From: Nocardia acidivorans NBRC 108247
GTDB lineage: Bacteria > Actinomycetota > Actinomycetes > Mycobacteriales > Mycobacteriaceae
Assembly (NCBI RefSeq): GCF_001625085.1
Contig: NZ_BDAW01000097.1
Span: 1 to 34,576, forward strand
Direction of reading: 5' to 3'
Length of the DNA: 34,576 bases
In this document: in pieces, positions 22,766 to 30,267 of the stretch
Position numbering within the stretch: position 1 is the stretch's first letter
How the letters are laid out: every line of letters begins with the position of its first letter
The notes under the pieces: model-generated
Told to the model about the DNA's origin: nothing
What the model saw: the letters and a program-made list of their open reading frames with translations, nothing else
The model's database searches: none
Translations under genes and position numbers: made by a program

Positions 22766-24691
22766 CTACTCGACCCAGGCCGATCCCTGATCCAGTCCGG
22801 CGAAGTGCTCGGCGCTGTGGGCCACTTTGCGCCGGGCCAGCAGCGTTTGCCGCATCATCGGATCGTCGGCCACCTTCGCCGCGGCGAGTGCGTGCTGGAG
22901 CTGGCGCAGCAGCCGCCGCTTACGCCACGGCCGCAACTTGGGCTGCGCCAGTTCCAGGCTCACCTGCACCGCGTGCGTGGTGGCCCGGTCACGGATGCGC
23001 TGGGCCGCGGTGCGTGCGTCGTCGGCCAGGCCCAGGCGCGAGAGCGCGCGTTCACGCAATTCACGGCCCACCCGGGCCAGGGTGCCCGTGCGGTGGTGGT
23101 GGGTACGCCGGACCAACCCCAGGGCCAGGTGCAGCATGATCGCGCCCAGGACCGGCCCCAGGACCACACGGCCGAGTGCTTCGCCCAAGCTGGTGGACAT
23201 ATGCAGCGCGGTCCATCCGGCGAAACCGCAGATGCTCCACACCACCAGTCGGAACGCGCCCGGATCACCGAACCGCTTCACGCTGTAGGCCATCCCGGCG
23301 CCACACATGACCAGTGCCATTTCCATCACGAACGCCATACCGACCAATTCGGTGCGGTCGGTGATACGCATGACCTCCTCGAAGAACCGGTACGAGGTGT
23401 TCACCGAGACGGGAATGGTCGCCAGCGCCACCGCATAACACCCGCCGGTGAGCCAGGCCGGTAGCTGCTTGGCCCTGTCCCCGCCGGGTGTGCCCTGCGA
23501 TGGGGACACCTCGTCCTCGGTGGGGACGGGAATGGGGACAGCGTCCCCGATCGGGGACGCCGAGGTGGGGACACTCGGGGACGGTGTCCCCACCCGATGG
23601 GGACGCGTCCCCTTTGTCGCATGGTTTGTGGTGGGGACGGTGGGGACGGTGTCCCCACCCGATGGGGACGCGTCCCCATCTCCGAAGGGGACATCCGTGG
23701 GGACACCCAGGTAGGTCGAAATCAGACCGTCCGGTGTCCCGGGGACGATCGGGGACGTGTCCCCCTGCGGGTGTCCCCACCCCTGGAACCCGTGCGGGGA
23801 CGCCGGGACAGTGTGCCCGTTGCCGTTGCCGTTGCCGTTGCCGTTGGCGGTCGCCAGCACGGTCGCCAGCTCGGTGTCGAAACTGTCCCGCACGGCGGTG
23901 GGCACCAGCGGAAGATCCATGGTGCGCGGGTCGCAGTACTCCTCGCTGCTCACGCCTTGATCCATCCGGCCCTCCTCGGTCTCGGTGATCACCTCGGCAT
24001 CGCGCCCGCCCTGGTCCTGGGAGGTGGGGACGCTGTCCCCACCCGAGTCGGGGACGGTGTCCCCACTGATATCGCGCTGTCCCGGGGACGCGTCCCCCGA
24101 CGGGCCGGTGTCGGTCTGGGTCAGCTCTTGGGGGGTCATCACCGGAAACTCCCCGGTGCTGCTGATGCCGTGGTCGTTGCGGTAGGCGGTGACCTCGTCA
24201 TAGACCTTGCTGCGCGTCACCTCGATGCCGTAGCCCGCCAGCCAGTCCGTCACCTCTGCGGGCTTGGGCGCGCGCGTCGGGGTGCCCAGCACGCTCACCG
24301 CGTACTGGATCTTGGCCTTCTTGGTCGTGGACGAATCACCCAGAACCGCGGCGTGCTCATCCTCGGCGGGGACGCTCGGGGACACCGGAAGGGTGTCCCC
24401 ACCCGAATCGGGGACGGTCGTGGGGACAGTGGGGACACCGTCCCCGATCGGGGACACCGCCGTGGGGACACCGTGTCCGGTGTCCCCATCGTGTGGGGAC
24501 ACGTCCCCGTCCCCGGTGGGGACACCGGAGGCAATCGGGGACGCGTCCCCCGTCGCGGTGGGGACGGTGTCCCCACCCGAGTGGTGTCCCCGCGCGGTGG
24601 TGGGGACACCACGGTCGGTGTCCCCGTCGCCGGTGGGGACGCTCGCGATATCGGGCGGTGCGTCCGCCCGGGGCTCGAAGGTCATGGTCAC
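22766..24691 (-). CDS. Multi-TM membrane protein with long low-complexity N-terminus (DUF2637-like)
   Basis: A 641-aa protein. Residues 1-430 are low in complexity, dominated by GDTVPT, GDASP and GDGVPT, with a small possible helix-turn-helix segment near 125-170 (PAEVTDWLAGYGIEVTRSKVYDEV). Residues about 430-560 contain four hydrophobic segments and a basic C-terminus, resembling the DUF2637/Spd-like membrane proteins of actinobacterial plasmids. The DNA of the low-complexity part is a dense field of GGGGAC/GTCCCC palindromes. GTG 24691 follows GGAAGGCG; ATG 24685 is an alternative. Last gene of the partition operon; role unknown, possibly transfer or segregation. Confidence 0.6.
   Translation of the reverse strand: MTMTFEPRADAPPDIASVPTGDGDTDRGVPTTARGHHSGGDTVPTATGDASPIASGVPTGDGDVSPHDGDTGHGVPTAVSPIGDGVPTVPTTVPDSGGDTLPVSPSVPAEDEHAAVLGDSSTTKKAKIQYAVSVLGTPTRAPKPAEVTDWLAGYGIEVTRSKVYDEVTAYRNDHGISSTGEFPVMTPQELTQTDTGPSGDASPGQRDISGDTVPDSGGDSVPTSQDQGGRDAEVITETEEGRMDQGVSSEEYCDPRTMDLPLVPTAVRDSFDTELATVLATANGNGNGNGNGHTVPASPHGFQGWGHPQGDTSPIVPGTPDGLISTYLGVPTDVPFGDGDASPSGGDTVPTVPTTNHATKGTRPHRVGTPSPSVPTSASPIGDAVPIPVPTEDEVSPSQGTPGGDRAKQLPAWLTGGCYAVALATIPVSVNTSYRFFEEVMRITDRTELVGMAFVMEMALVMCGAGMAYSVKRFGDPGAFRLVVWSICGFAGWTALHMSTSLGEALGRVVLGPVLGAIMLHLALGLVRRTHHHRTGTLARVGRELRERALSRLGLADDARTAAQRIRDRATTHAVQVSLELAQPKLRPWRKRRLLRQLQHALAAAKVADDPMMRQTLLARRKVAHSAEHFAGLDQGSAWVE
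23500..24650. repeat. Dense GGGGAC/GTCCCC palindrome field
   Basis: Well over thirty GGGGAC or GTCCCC hexamers occur here, mostly paired as palindromes such as GGGGACGCGTCCCC (four copies) and GGGGACGGTGTCCCC. A unit of about 30 bp is repeated exactly near 23583 and 23649. Because the units are palindromic, both strands encode similar peptides. Confidence 0.75.
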
Positions 24692-24704
24692 TGCTCGCCT
24701 TCCT

Positions 24705-24881
24705 TCACCATTCGTCGATGTACTCGGCCCCGCACGCTCCGCAGGTCCAAATCTCGCCGCATTTCTGTTCCAGATCGGTGATCAGGTCGTCGGTGCGTTC
24801 CATCGCATCGGGCGACCCGCATGCGGTGCACTCCATCACCGCCGCTGGATCGGCGGTGGGCACCCGGTGGTACGCGCTCAC
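24705..24881 (-). CDS. Small zinc-ribbon protein
   Basis: A 58-aa protein starting at GTG 24881, which overlaps the stop of the upstream RHH gene. It carries two Cys pairs, CTACG and CGACG, about 28 residues apart: a zinc ribbon. The tail AEYIDEW is acidic. It sits within the partition operon, so it may assist ParA/ParB or the membrane protein; nothing more specific can be said. Confidence 0.65.
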   Translation of the reverse strand: MSAYHRVPTADPAAVMECTACGSPDAMERTDDLITDLEQKCGEIWTCGACGAEYIDEW

Positions 24882-25288
24882 GCCTCGGCCTGGCGGCGGG
24901 GCGCGCGCGTGCGCTTGACCGGCGCGGGCGGAGCCGTCTCGGGCTGGGCCTGGTCCTGGTGCGCTTCCTCGGCTGCTATCTGAGCCTTGACCTGAGCCAC
25001 CACATCCTCGGGCCACGGCCACATCCCGTTGCGTGCCCCGCACATCTCGATGACCTCGGAAATCATCGTGTGGCCCCGCATCGCGGCCCCGGACTTGGTG
25101 TTGCGGTGCACCGACTCGGGAATCTCCAGGCTCAGTTTCTTGATCGGCTCGCCCACCGCGGGGGCCTCGGCCGGAGCGGGCGCGGTCGCGGCGGTCCAGG
25201 CATCGGCCGATTCCTTGGCCTTGGCCGCACCCCGGCGCGGTGGCGGCACTTCCAGATTCTTACGGGGGGTGGCACCGGTGGCCATCAT
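24878..25288 (-). CDS. RHH ParB-like centromere-binding protein
   Basis: A 136-aa protein. The N-terminal 65 residues are basic and disordered; KKLSLEIPESVHRNTKSGAA and the following helix (about 66-100) form a ribbon-helix-helix, and the tail is Pro/Ala-rich and basic. Its start overlaps the ParA stop (ATGA), with AGGAGAG upstream. Small RHH partners downstream of a ParA are typical of type Ib partition systems (ParG/omega type), where they bind the centromere and stimulate ParA. The family call rests on order and fold pattern. Confidence 0.7.
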   Translation of the reverse strand: MMATGATPRKNLEVPPPRRGAAKAKESADAWTAATAPAPAEAPAVGEPIKKLSLEIPESVHRNTKSGAAMRGHTMISEVIEMCGARNGMWPWPEDVVAQVKAQIAAEEAHQDQAQPETAPPAPVKRTRAPRRQAEA

Positions 25289-26040
25289 CTGTTCTCTCCT
25301 GCCAATGTCAGTAGTTCTTCGGTCAATGCCCGCACTTCGTCCGCGGCCGAGCCCCGTGGCGCGTACTCGGTCACTCCGAGCCCGTGCACGGGGGCCTGGA
25401 CGTAGTCCTGGCGGTCGTGGATCACGGTGTGTAGCACCGGAAGCGGTGAGGCCGCCAATCGCGAGCGCGCCGCGCGCACGATCAACGGAGTTCGTTTCGG
25501 ATCCCCCGAGGCCGCGCGCGTGCTCACCCGGTTCAGCAGCAGCACCGTGCGCGAGCGCGCACCCGGCGCGGCACCGTCGAAGGTCCAGGCTTCCTCGATC
25601 ACCTCGACCAGATCGTCCCCGGCCCACAGATCCCACGGACTCGGGGTCATCGGCACCACCACCACACCGTTGTCCTCGGACAGCGCGGCCAGGATCGCGC
25701 TGCGGGTGATCTGGATCCGCCCGTCCGGGATCGGCAGCGGGCGCCCTGTTCCGGCGGGGCAGTCGATGACCAGGTCATCGACTCCGGCCAGCAGCTCGGG
25801 CAGATCCTTGTGAATCGTGGGCGCGATGTGGTCGATCACCTCCACCAGATCACCCACTCCACCGCGCTGGGCCGCCCATTCCGAGGCCGACCCCTGCGGG
25901 TCGGCGTTCACCAGGCGCACCCGCCGTAATCGCTGTGCGCGTTTGGCGCGCAGCGACATCGGGCGTTGCGCCAGCGCGGTGGACACGTTCACGGCGTTGG
26001 TCGTCTTGCCGGATGACTTGCCCACAAAGACCAGAATCAT
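25285..26040 (-). CDS. parA: ParA-family partition ATPase
   Basis: A 251-aa protein. It opens with MILVFVGKSSGKTT, the deviant Walker A with an early Lys (K8) typical of ParA/MinD proteins; VRLVNADPQGSASEW is the switch I/A' motif and LVIDCPAG is Walker B. The short N-terminus fits small plasmid ParA proteins. It should move plasmid copies over the nucleoid with the RHH partner. ATG 26040 follows GAGGAGGTGA; a longer TTG-started frame is unlikely. First gene of the leftward operon, divergent from the 26127 operon. Confidence 0.85.
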   Translation of the reverse strand: MILVFVGKSSGKTTNAVNVSTALAQRPMSLRAKRAQRLRRVRLVNADPQGSASEWAAQRGGVGDLVEVIDHIAPTIHKDLPELLAGVDDLVIDCPAGTGRPLPIPDGRIQITRSAILAALSEDNGVVVVPMTPSPWDLWAGDDLVEVIEEAWTFDGAAPGARSRTVLLLNRVSTRAASGDPKRTPLIVRAARSRLAASPLPVLHTVIHDRQDYVQAPVHGLGVTEYAPRGSAADEVRALTEELLTLAGENR

Positions 26041-26126
26041 CGGATCACCTCCTCTCAAATAGTCCTACTGGTTTCAGTAGCAAGAATAATATCACTCAAA
26101 TGAAGTTTCGAGCGTAGCATGGGACC
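26041..26126. promoter_or_regulatory. Divergent promoter with CTACTG palindrome and CAAATGAAGTTT element
   Basis: CTACTG-gttt-CAGTAG (26065-26080) is a palindrome near the ParA start. CAAATGAAGTTT (26097-26108), TAGCAT (26115-26120), six bases and then ATG 26127 form the rightward promoter. This is the likely centromere/operator region of the partition system, since such sites commonly lie upstream of parA. Confidence 0.6.
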
Positions 26127-26657
26127 ATGGCGACACGAACCCGATTCACAGGGGGAAACATCTTGAGCGACAACACATTCCATACCGAAGAGTCCGGACA
26201 CGCCGACGTGACATTGAAGTTGCGCGGCCGAGGCGGCACCGTGCTGGTGATCGGAGACCCGGATATCGACTTCGCCACCATCGCCCTGCGCCCGGCCCAG
26301 CCCGGCGACGCGGCGGCCCAAGCGTGCATCGACGCGGCCGAGGCGACCAGCCGCGGCCGACGCCTGCGGGTCACCGTGCCCAAGGCCGCACCGATCACCA
26401 CCGGCCTGGGCACCGGCCACAGCGTCACCATCACCGGCGGCGGCCCCGTGATCGCCGGAAACATCGGCGGATCAGGCAATACCGGATCGGTGAGCACGGC
26501 CACCCCCGGCCCCGGCATCACCGCCGAAGTACGAGTACCGGCCGGATCGCAGGTCTACATCCTGGCCCAGGACACACCCGTGACCATGCGTGGTGATGTC
26601 GACGCCGAGATCGACACCAGCGGCGTGGTCCGCACCGAACCGCTTGGGCAGCAGTGA
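26127..26657 (+). CDS. Glycine-rich beta-repeat protein
   Basis: A 176-aa protein rich in Gly, Thr and Val with alternating strands (VTLKLRGRGGTVLVIGDP, HSVTITGGGPVIAGNIGGSG), suggesting a beta-sheet or beta-solenoid fold somewhat like bacterial DUF4097-type proteins. No signal peptide is clear. It starts without a ribosome site, six bases after TAGCAT, so it is probably leaderless. First gene of the long operon reaching 32571; its stop overlaps the next start. The role is unknown. Confidence 0.6.
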   Translation: MATRTRFTGGNILSDNTFHTEESGHADVTLKLRGRGGTVLVIGDPDIDFATIALRPAQPGDAAAQACIDAAEATSRGRRLRVTVPKAAPITTGLGTGHSVTITGGGPVIAGNIGGSGNTGSVSTATPGPGITAEVRVPAGSQVYILAQDTPVTMRGDVDAEIDTSGVVRTEPLGQQ

Positions 26658-26869
26658 TGAGCAGTGCCGAGCGGTTGACCGCGCATCTGCGTGGCGCCCT
26701 GGCCGAACTCAAAGCCGCCGACGGATTCATGACCGACCCGGCCCTGAGCGTGCGCGTGCTGGACCCGCAGATCCGCGCGGCCCTGGCCGCGGTGGACACC
26801 GCCCTGGCCCTGGCCCTGGCCGCTGGCGACGCCGCCCGCGCCCATCTGGCCCACCTCCAAGACCGATGA
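26657..26869 (+). CDS. Small helical protein
   Basis: A 70-aa protein of two predicted helices rich in Ala and Leu (AERLTAHLRGALAELKAADG, then RAALAAVDTALALALAAGD). It overlaps the previous stop by one base. It could be a small partner of the secretion or transfer proteins farther on, but no family is recognised. Confidence 0.6.
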   Translation: MSSAERLTAHLRGALAELKAADGFMTDPALSVRVLDPQIRAALAAVDTALALALAAGDAARAHLAHLQDR

Positions 26870-26901
26870 CCCCACCGCTTTCCCCGATTGGAGCGCCCTC
26901 G

Positions 26902-27177
26902 ATGTCCGACACCGACCCCCGCCAGGCCGCTTCCGCGTGGGACTGGCTCAGTCCCGGCGGAGTCTCCCTGGAAGACGGCAGTCACGTCCTGGTGACCGTC
27001 GACCATGGCCGCGTGCTGTTGGCACAGATCGACCCCGCAGGCACCGAAACCGTGATCACGCTGACCTCGGCCACCGCCAAAGCGGTATCCCAGGCACTGG
27101 ATCAGGCATCGGTCGATGCCTTCCGTGCCGAGCACACGGCCTGGCGCGCCACAACCACCGAAGGAAAGGCCCGATAG
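26902..27177 (+). CDS. Small hypothetical protein
   Basis: A 91-aa protein behind TTGGAGCGCC. It begins with a Trp-containing segment (ASAWDWLSPGGVSL), then strands (HVLVTVDHGRVLLAQID) and a C-terminal helix. No family is recognised. It belongs to the 26127 operon; a 200-nt gap with lower coding signal follows. Confidence 0.6.
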   Translation: MSDTDPRQAASAWDWLSPGGVSLEDGSHVLVTVDHGRVLLAQIDPAGTETVITLTSATAKAVSQALDQASVDAFRAEHTAWRATTTEGKAR

Positions 27178-27329
27178 TCGAGCACGCCGAACGCGAAGGC
27201 CGGGAAGTGGATTCGTTCCCAGCCTCCGCGTATCCGCGTGCCTGCGATGTCGAAACCGTATATGCCGCAGTAACGTTCAGTAGCACACAAGGTCACCCCG
27301 CTGTGGCAGTGGAACTTTCGGAGGTGGGA

Positions 27330-27398
27330 ATGGGGGATATTTCGGCTCGTACCGAGCCGCGCGCGACGTGGGGGGTATGCGATGTACCGGCGCGCTGA
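27330..27398 (+). CDS. Possible 22-aa leader peptide for the FtsK-like gene
   Basis: ATG 27330 follows TTCGGAGGTGGGA, an excellent ribosome site, and the 22-codon frame ends at 27396-27398, 17 nt inside the ATPase gene. The ATPase start at 27382 has only GGGGGG before it. This is the third place in the window where a short ORF overlaps the start of a large gene. Confidence 0.35.
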   Translation: MGDISARTEPRATWGVCDVPAR

Positions 27399-28728
27399 TG
27401 CACCCGAGGTCCAGGCCAATGTTCGCCGTGCCCACCGAATTCGCCGGGACTGGACACGTCAATCCCGCAATTTGAAGCTCTACCTCGAAGACCGCTCCCC
27501 CAGCATCAAAGACCGCTGGGACGGGCGCACCACCGCCAGCGCCCAAAGCGCCCGGATCCTCGTCCCGCGCCTGGTCCGCGCCACCGCCGACATCTACGGC
27601 GTGAGTTTGTGGGTCAGCACCGTGGACACCGTGGGACTGCCCGAATTCAAAGCCGCACAGGTGGCCCTGGCCAACGCGTGGCGCGTGCGGGAAGTCTCGG
27701 TCACCGAAACCGATACCCCCGGCCTGATCCGAGTCCGCGCCCTGGTGACCAACCCTCTGACCTGCACGGTGGAGATGGCCCCACCGCCGTGCCCGGTCAC
27801 CGATTGGGGCGCGGTGCCGATGGGGCCGGATATGTGGGGCGACCCGATCACCCTGCCGATCAAAGACGCCTCGGGCATGGTGGTCGGCGGTAACCCCGGC
27901 ACCGGGAAAACCGCGTGGTGCCTGGGCCTGATCACCACCCTGGCCCCCTCGGACTCGGTACAGATGGCCGTGGCCAACGGCAAAGCGCCCGCGCCGATGA
28001 TCGGTGACTATCGCGGTGTCGCACCGCGCATTTCGCATCTGCTCGGCAGTGACCTCGAAGAAGTGGTGGAGTTCCTGACCGGCCTGCAAGCGGAGATGAA
28101 CCGCCGCTACACCCTGATGTGGGACCAGCTGGGAGTCGATAGTTTCTGGGAATCCAAGAGCGCGCCCTCACCGCAATGGCCGGTACTGGTGGTGCTGCTC
28201 GATGAGTGCCAGACCTGGATGCAGGACCCGCGTGTGGTGGACCTGACCGCCGATATCGAGGCCAAATGCCGTGGCGCCGGAATCTTCCTGATCCTGGCCA
28301 CCCAGAAACCCACCGACAACAACCTGCCCACCCGGATCCGCGATCTGTGCACCACCAGCCTGTGTTTCCCGGTGCGCACCACCGCCGCGGCCATCGCCGC
28401 ACTCGGTGAGGGCCTGCGCGAATACCCGGAAATGTCCCCGCTGCATCGGATGCGCCCCGAATTCCGGGGCGTGGGCACCATCATTAACGAGACCAGTTCG
28501 GGTTACACCCAGTTCAAGGCCCCATTCTGCACCCGGACCCTGGCCGCGCAGGTGGCCCACGCCACCGCGCACTACACCCGCGACTTCCCCGGCATCACCG
28601 TCGGGCGCGGGCATCGGATCACCGCCCAGGCACCCAGCGCCCCAGTCCGCAAATTGCGGGTCGTGCGCGGTGAGAAGGTCACGGCCTCCACCCACCCGAC
28701 CAGCGCACGAAGGGGGTCGACCCGATGA
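27382..28728 (+). CDS. FtsK/SpoIIIE-type ATPase of the secretion- or transfer-like operon
   Basis: A 448-aa soluble ATPase. Walker A is GGNPGTGKT (169-177) and Walker B VLVVLLDECQTW (268-279); ILATQKPTDNNLPTRIRD (about 305-325) is the conserved FtsK/VirD4 segment. No transmembrane segment is present, but the next gene encodes a single-pass membrane protein that could anchor it. Single-domain FtsK/EccC-like ATPases drive DNA transfer or type VII protein secretion; the neighbours (WXG100-like, YbaB-like) favour a type VII-like or mixed system. It differs clearly from the ATPase at 785-2533. Confidence 0.85.
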   Translation: MYRRADAPEVQANVRRAHRIRRDWTRQSRNLKLYLEDRSPSIKDRWDGRTTASAQSARILVPRLVRATADIYGVSLWVSTVDTVGLPEFKAAQVALANAWRVREVSVTETDTPGLIRVRALVTNPLTCTVEMAPPPCPVTDWGAVPMGPDMWGDPITLPIKDASGMVVGGNPGTGKTAWCLGLITTLAPSDSVQMAVANGKAPAPMIGDYRGVAPRISHLLGSDLEEVVEFLTGLQAEMNRRYTLMWDQLGVDSFWESKSAPSPQWPVLVVLLDECQTWMQDPRVVDLTADIEAKCRGAGIFLILATQKPTDNNLPTRIRDLCTTSLCFPVRTTAAAIAALGEGLREYPEMSPLHRMRPEFRGVGTIINETSSGYTQFKAPFCTRTLAAQVAHATAHYTRDFPGITVGRGHRITAQAPSAPVRKLRVVRGEKVTASTHPTSARRGSTR

Positions 28729-29879
28729 CCAATCCGGATTTCGGTCCCGCCCTGCCCCGCAAGGCCCCGCCCCCGCCCCGCGGGTTGCCGTTACCGAATT
28801 CACCGCGCGTGGCCCGCCTGCCCGTCGCCGAGGATCCCATCGAGGCCGAGCAGGACCAGGCCGAAACCGCCGGCGGTTTCGGCACCGATTCCGCGCAGGA
28901 CCAGGACTACGACGACAGCGAGTACGACGACAGCGAAACCGGCGACTACGACGCCGAATACGACGCCGCGCAGGACCAGGACTACGAGGAGGATTACGAC
29001 GACGAGACCGACTACGACTTCGCCGAAGACCCGAATTTCAACCCCGTAGCGACCACCGCCCGCCGGGTCGGATCCTGGGATTCCTGGCTCGCGCGTCCGA
29101 CCAACCCCGGCCCGCACGCCACCCGCACCGCCGACGGCGACTACCAGCTCCCCGACTACGACGCGATGAACAAGGACGGGGCCGCCACCTACAGCGACGC
29201 CGCCCGCACGGCGTTCACCGATCGCTCCGGCGGGCGCGGGGCGGCAGTACGCGCCCGGCTGCACCGCAAAGACCCAGACCAGGACGCCGAAGGCCATCCG
29301 GTGTTCGGCGGCCGAAACGGCCTGATGGCGGTGCTGGTGGCGGTGGGCCTGGTGCTCGTACTCAGCCTGATCATCATCGTGAACGTGCGACACGCCTCCC
29401 CGCTGGCGGCCCCCGCCAGCACGGCTCCCCATCCGGCGGCGGTCACCAGCGCCCCGACCGGCCCGGCGGTGCCCGAGTCCTACGCGCACGCCACCCCCGA
29501 TTGCTACGCCACCAAAACCGCCACCACCGTGGTCGGCGCCGGACCCGGGGATCCGAGCACCGGACCGGGCGCGATCCTGGGTTTCGAATGGGCCTACTAC
29601 TCCGACCGAAGCGGTGCGCGCGCACGCGATTGGGTCAGCACCGACGCCGCCGTACCCGATGCCGCCGCGATCCAGGCCGGAATCGACACCGTGCCCGTGA
29701 CCACCCGCTATTGCGTACACATCACCCGCGCCGACGGCGATGCCACCGGCGGCACCTGGAATGTGCTGCTGTCCGAGCAATACCCCACCGACAAAACCCC
29801 CGTGCAATACACCCAGACCATCACCACCCGCACCGACGGCGGACGCACGCTCATCACCTCAATCCGCCCGAACTCCTGA
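28725..29879 (+). CDS. Single-pass membrane protein with acidic N-terminus
   Basis: A 384-aa protein. A Pro-rich start is followed by a very acidic, Tyr-rich stretch (about 35-105, repeats such as QDQDYDDSEY), one strong transmembrane helix (200-221) and an outer domain of about 150 residues with Trp and two Cys residues (DCYATK, RYCVHIT) that could form a disulphide. The ATGA overlap with the ATPase gene implies coupled production. It is a good candidate for the membrane partner of the ATPase; the outer domain might be NTF2-like as in conjugation proteins, but this is a guess. Confidence 0.7.
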   Translation: MTNPDFGPALPRKAPPPPRGLPLPNSPRVARLPVAEDPIEAEQDQAETAGGFGTDSAQDQDYDDSEYDDSETGDYDAEYDAAQDQDYEEDYDDETDYDFAEDPNFNPVATTARRVGSWDSWLARPTNPGPHATRTADGDYQLPDYDAMNKDGAATYSDAARTAFTDRSGGRGAAVRARLHRKDPDQDAEGHPVFGGRNGLMAVLVAVGLVLVLSLIIIVNVRHASPLAAPASTAPHPAAVTSAPTGPAVPESYAHATPDCYATKTATTVVGAGPGDPSTGPGAILGFEWAYYSDRSGARARDWVSTDAAVPDAAAIQAGIDTVPVTTRYCVHITRADGDATGGTWNVLLSEQYPTDKTPVQYTQTITTRTDGGRTLITSIRPNS

Positions 29880-29904
29880 AAACCCGGCAGAGAAGGAAAA
29901 GCGC

Positions 29905-30243
29905 ATGACCACCAACGACCGCGTGAATTTCGACTACACCGCCTCGGCCGCCTACACCACCGCCGCCGCCCAGGCCGCCGCCCTGCTGGGCACCGCCAAG
30001 GACCACGCCGATACCGCCGCCGGAATCGACCTGTCCGGCCTGGGCACCCTCGGCAACTCCTTCGCCGCGGCCTGGTCCACCGCCTGGACCACGCACAGCA
30101 GCCGCCTCGGTACCGCCTCGGCGCTGACCGATGCCTACGGCCAAGCGATCACCACCTGGGGAAAGGTGCTCAATCAGGTGGACACCGACAGCGCGGACAC
30201 CATCGCGGGCACCGTGCCCGGCCCCGACGAAATCCAGGCATAG
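29905..30243 (+). CDS. WXG100-like small helical protein
   Basis: A 112-aa protein predicted to be two long helices with Trp residues at the turn (FAAAWSTAWTTHSSRLG), like the helical-hairpin WXG100/ESX proteins secreted by type VII systems, though the exact W-x-G and the C-terminal YxxxD signal are not seen. It follows the ATPase and its membrane partner and precedes a large surface-type protein. ATG 29905 follows AGAAGGAAA. A structural helper protein is the alternative. Confidence 0.55.
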   Translation: MTTNDRVNFDYTASAAYTTAAAQAAALLGTAKDHADTAAGIDLSGLGTLGNSFAAAWSTAWTTHSSRLGTASALTDAYGQAITTWGKVLNQVDTDSADTIAGTVPGPDEIQA

Positions 30244-30267
30244 AACCCGAAACCCGCAGGGGGACAG

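Noticed and set aside
23597..24781. A long plus-strand frame opposite the 22766 gene
   Set aside because: It owes its length to the palindromic GGGGAC/GTCCCC repeats, which keep both strands open; the minus frame has the membrane domain, the ribosome site and the operon context.
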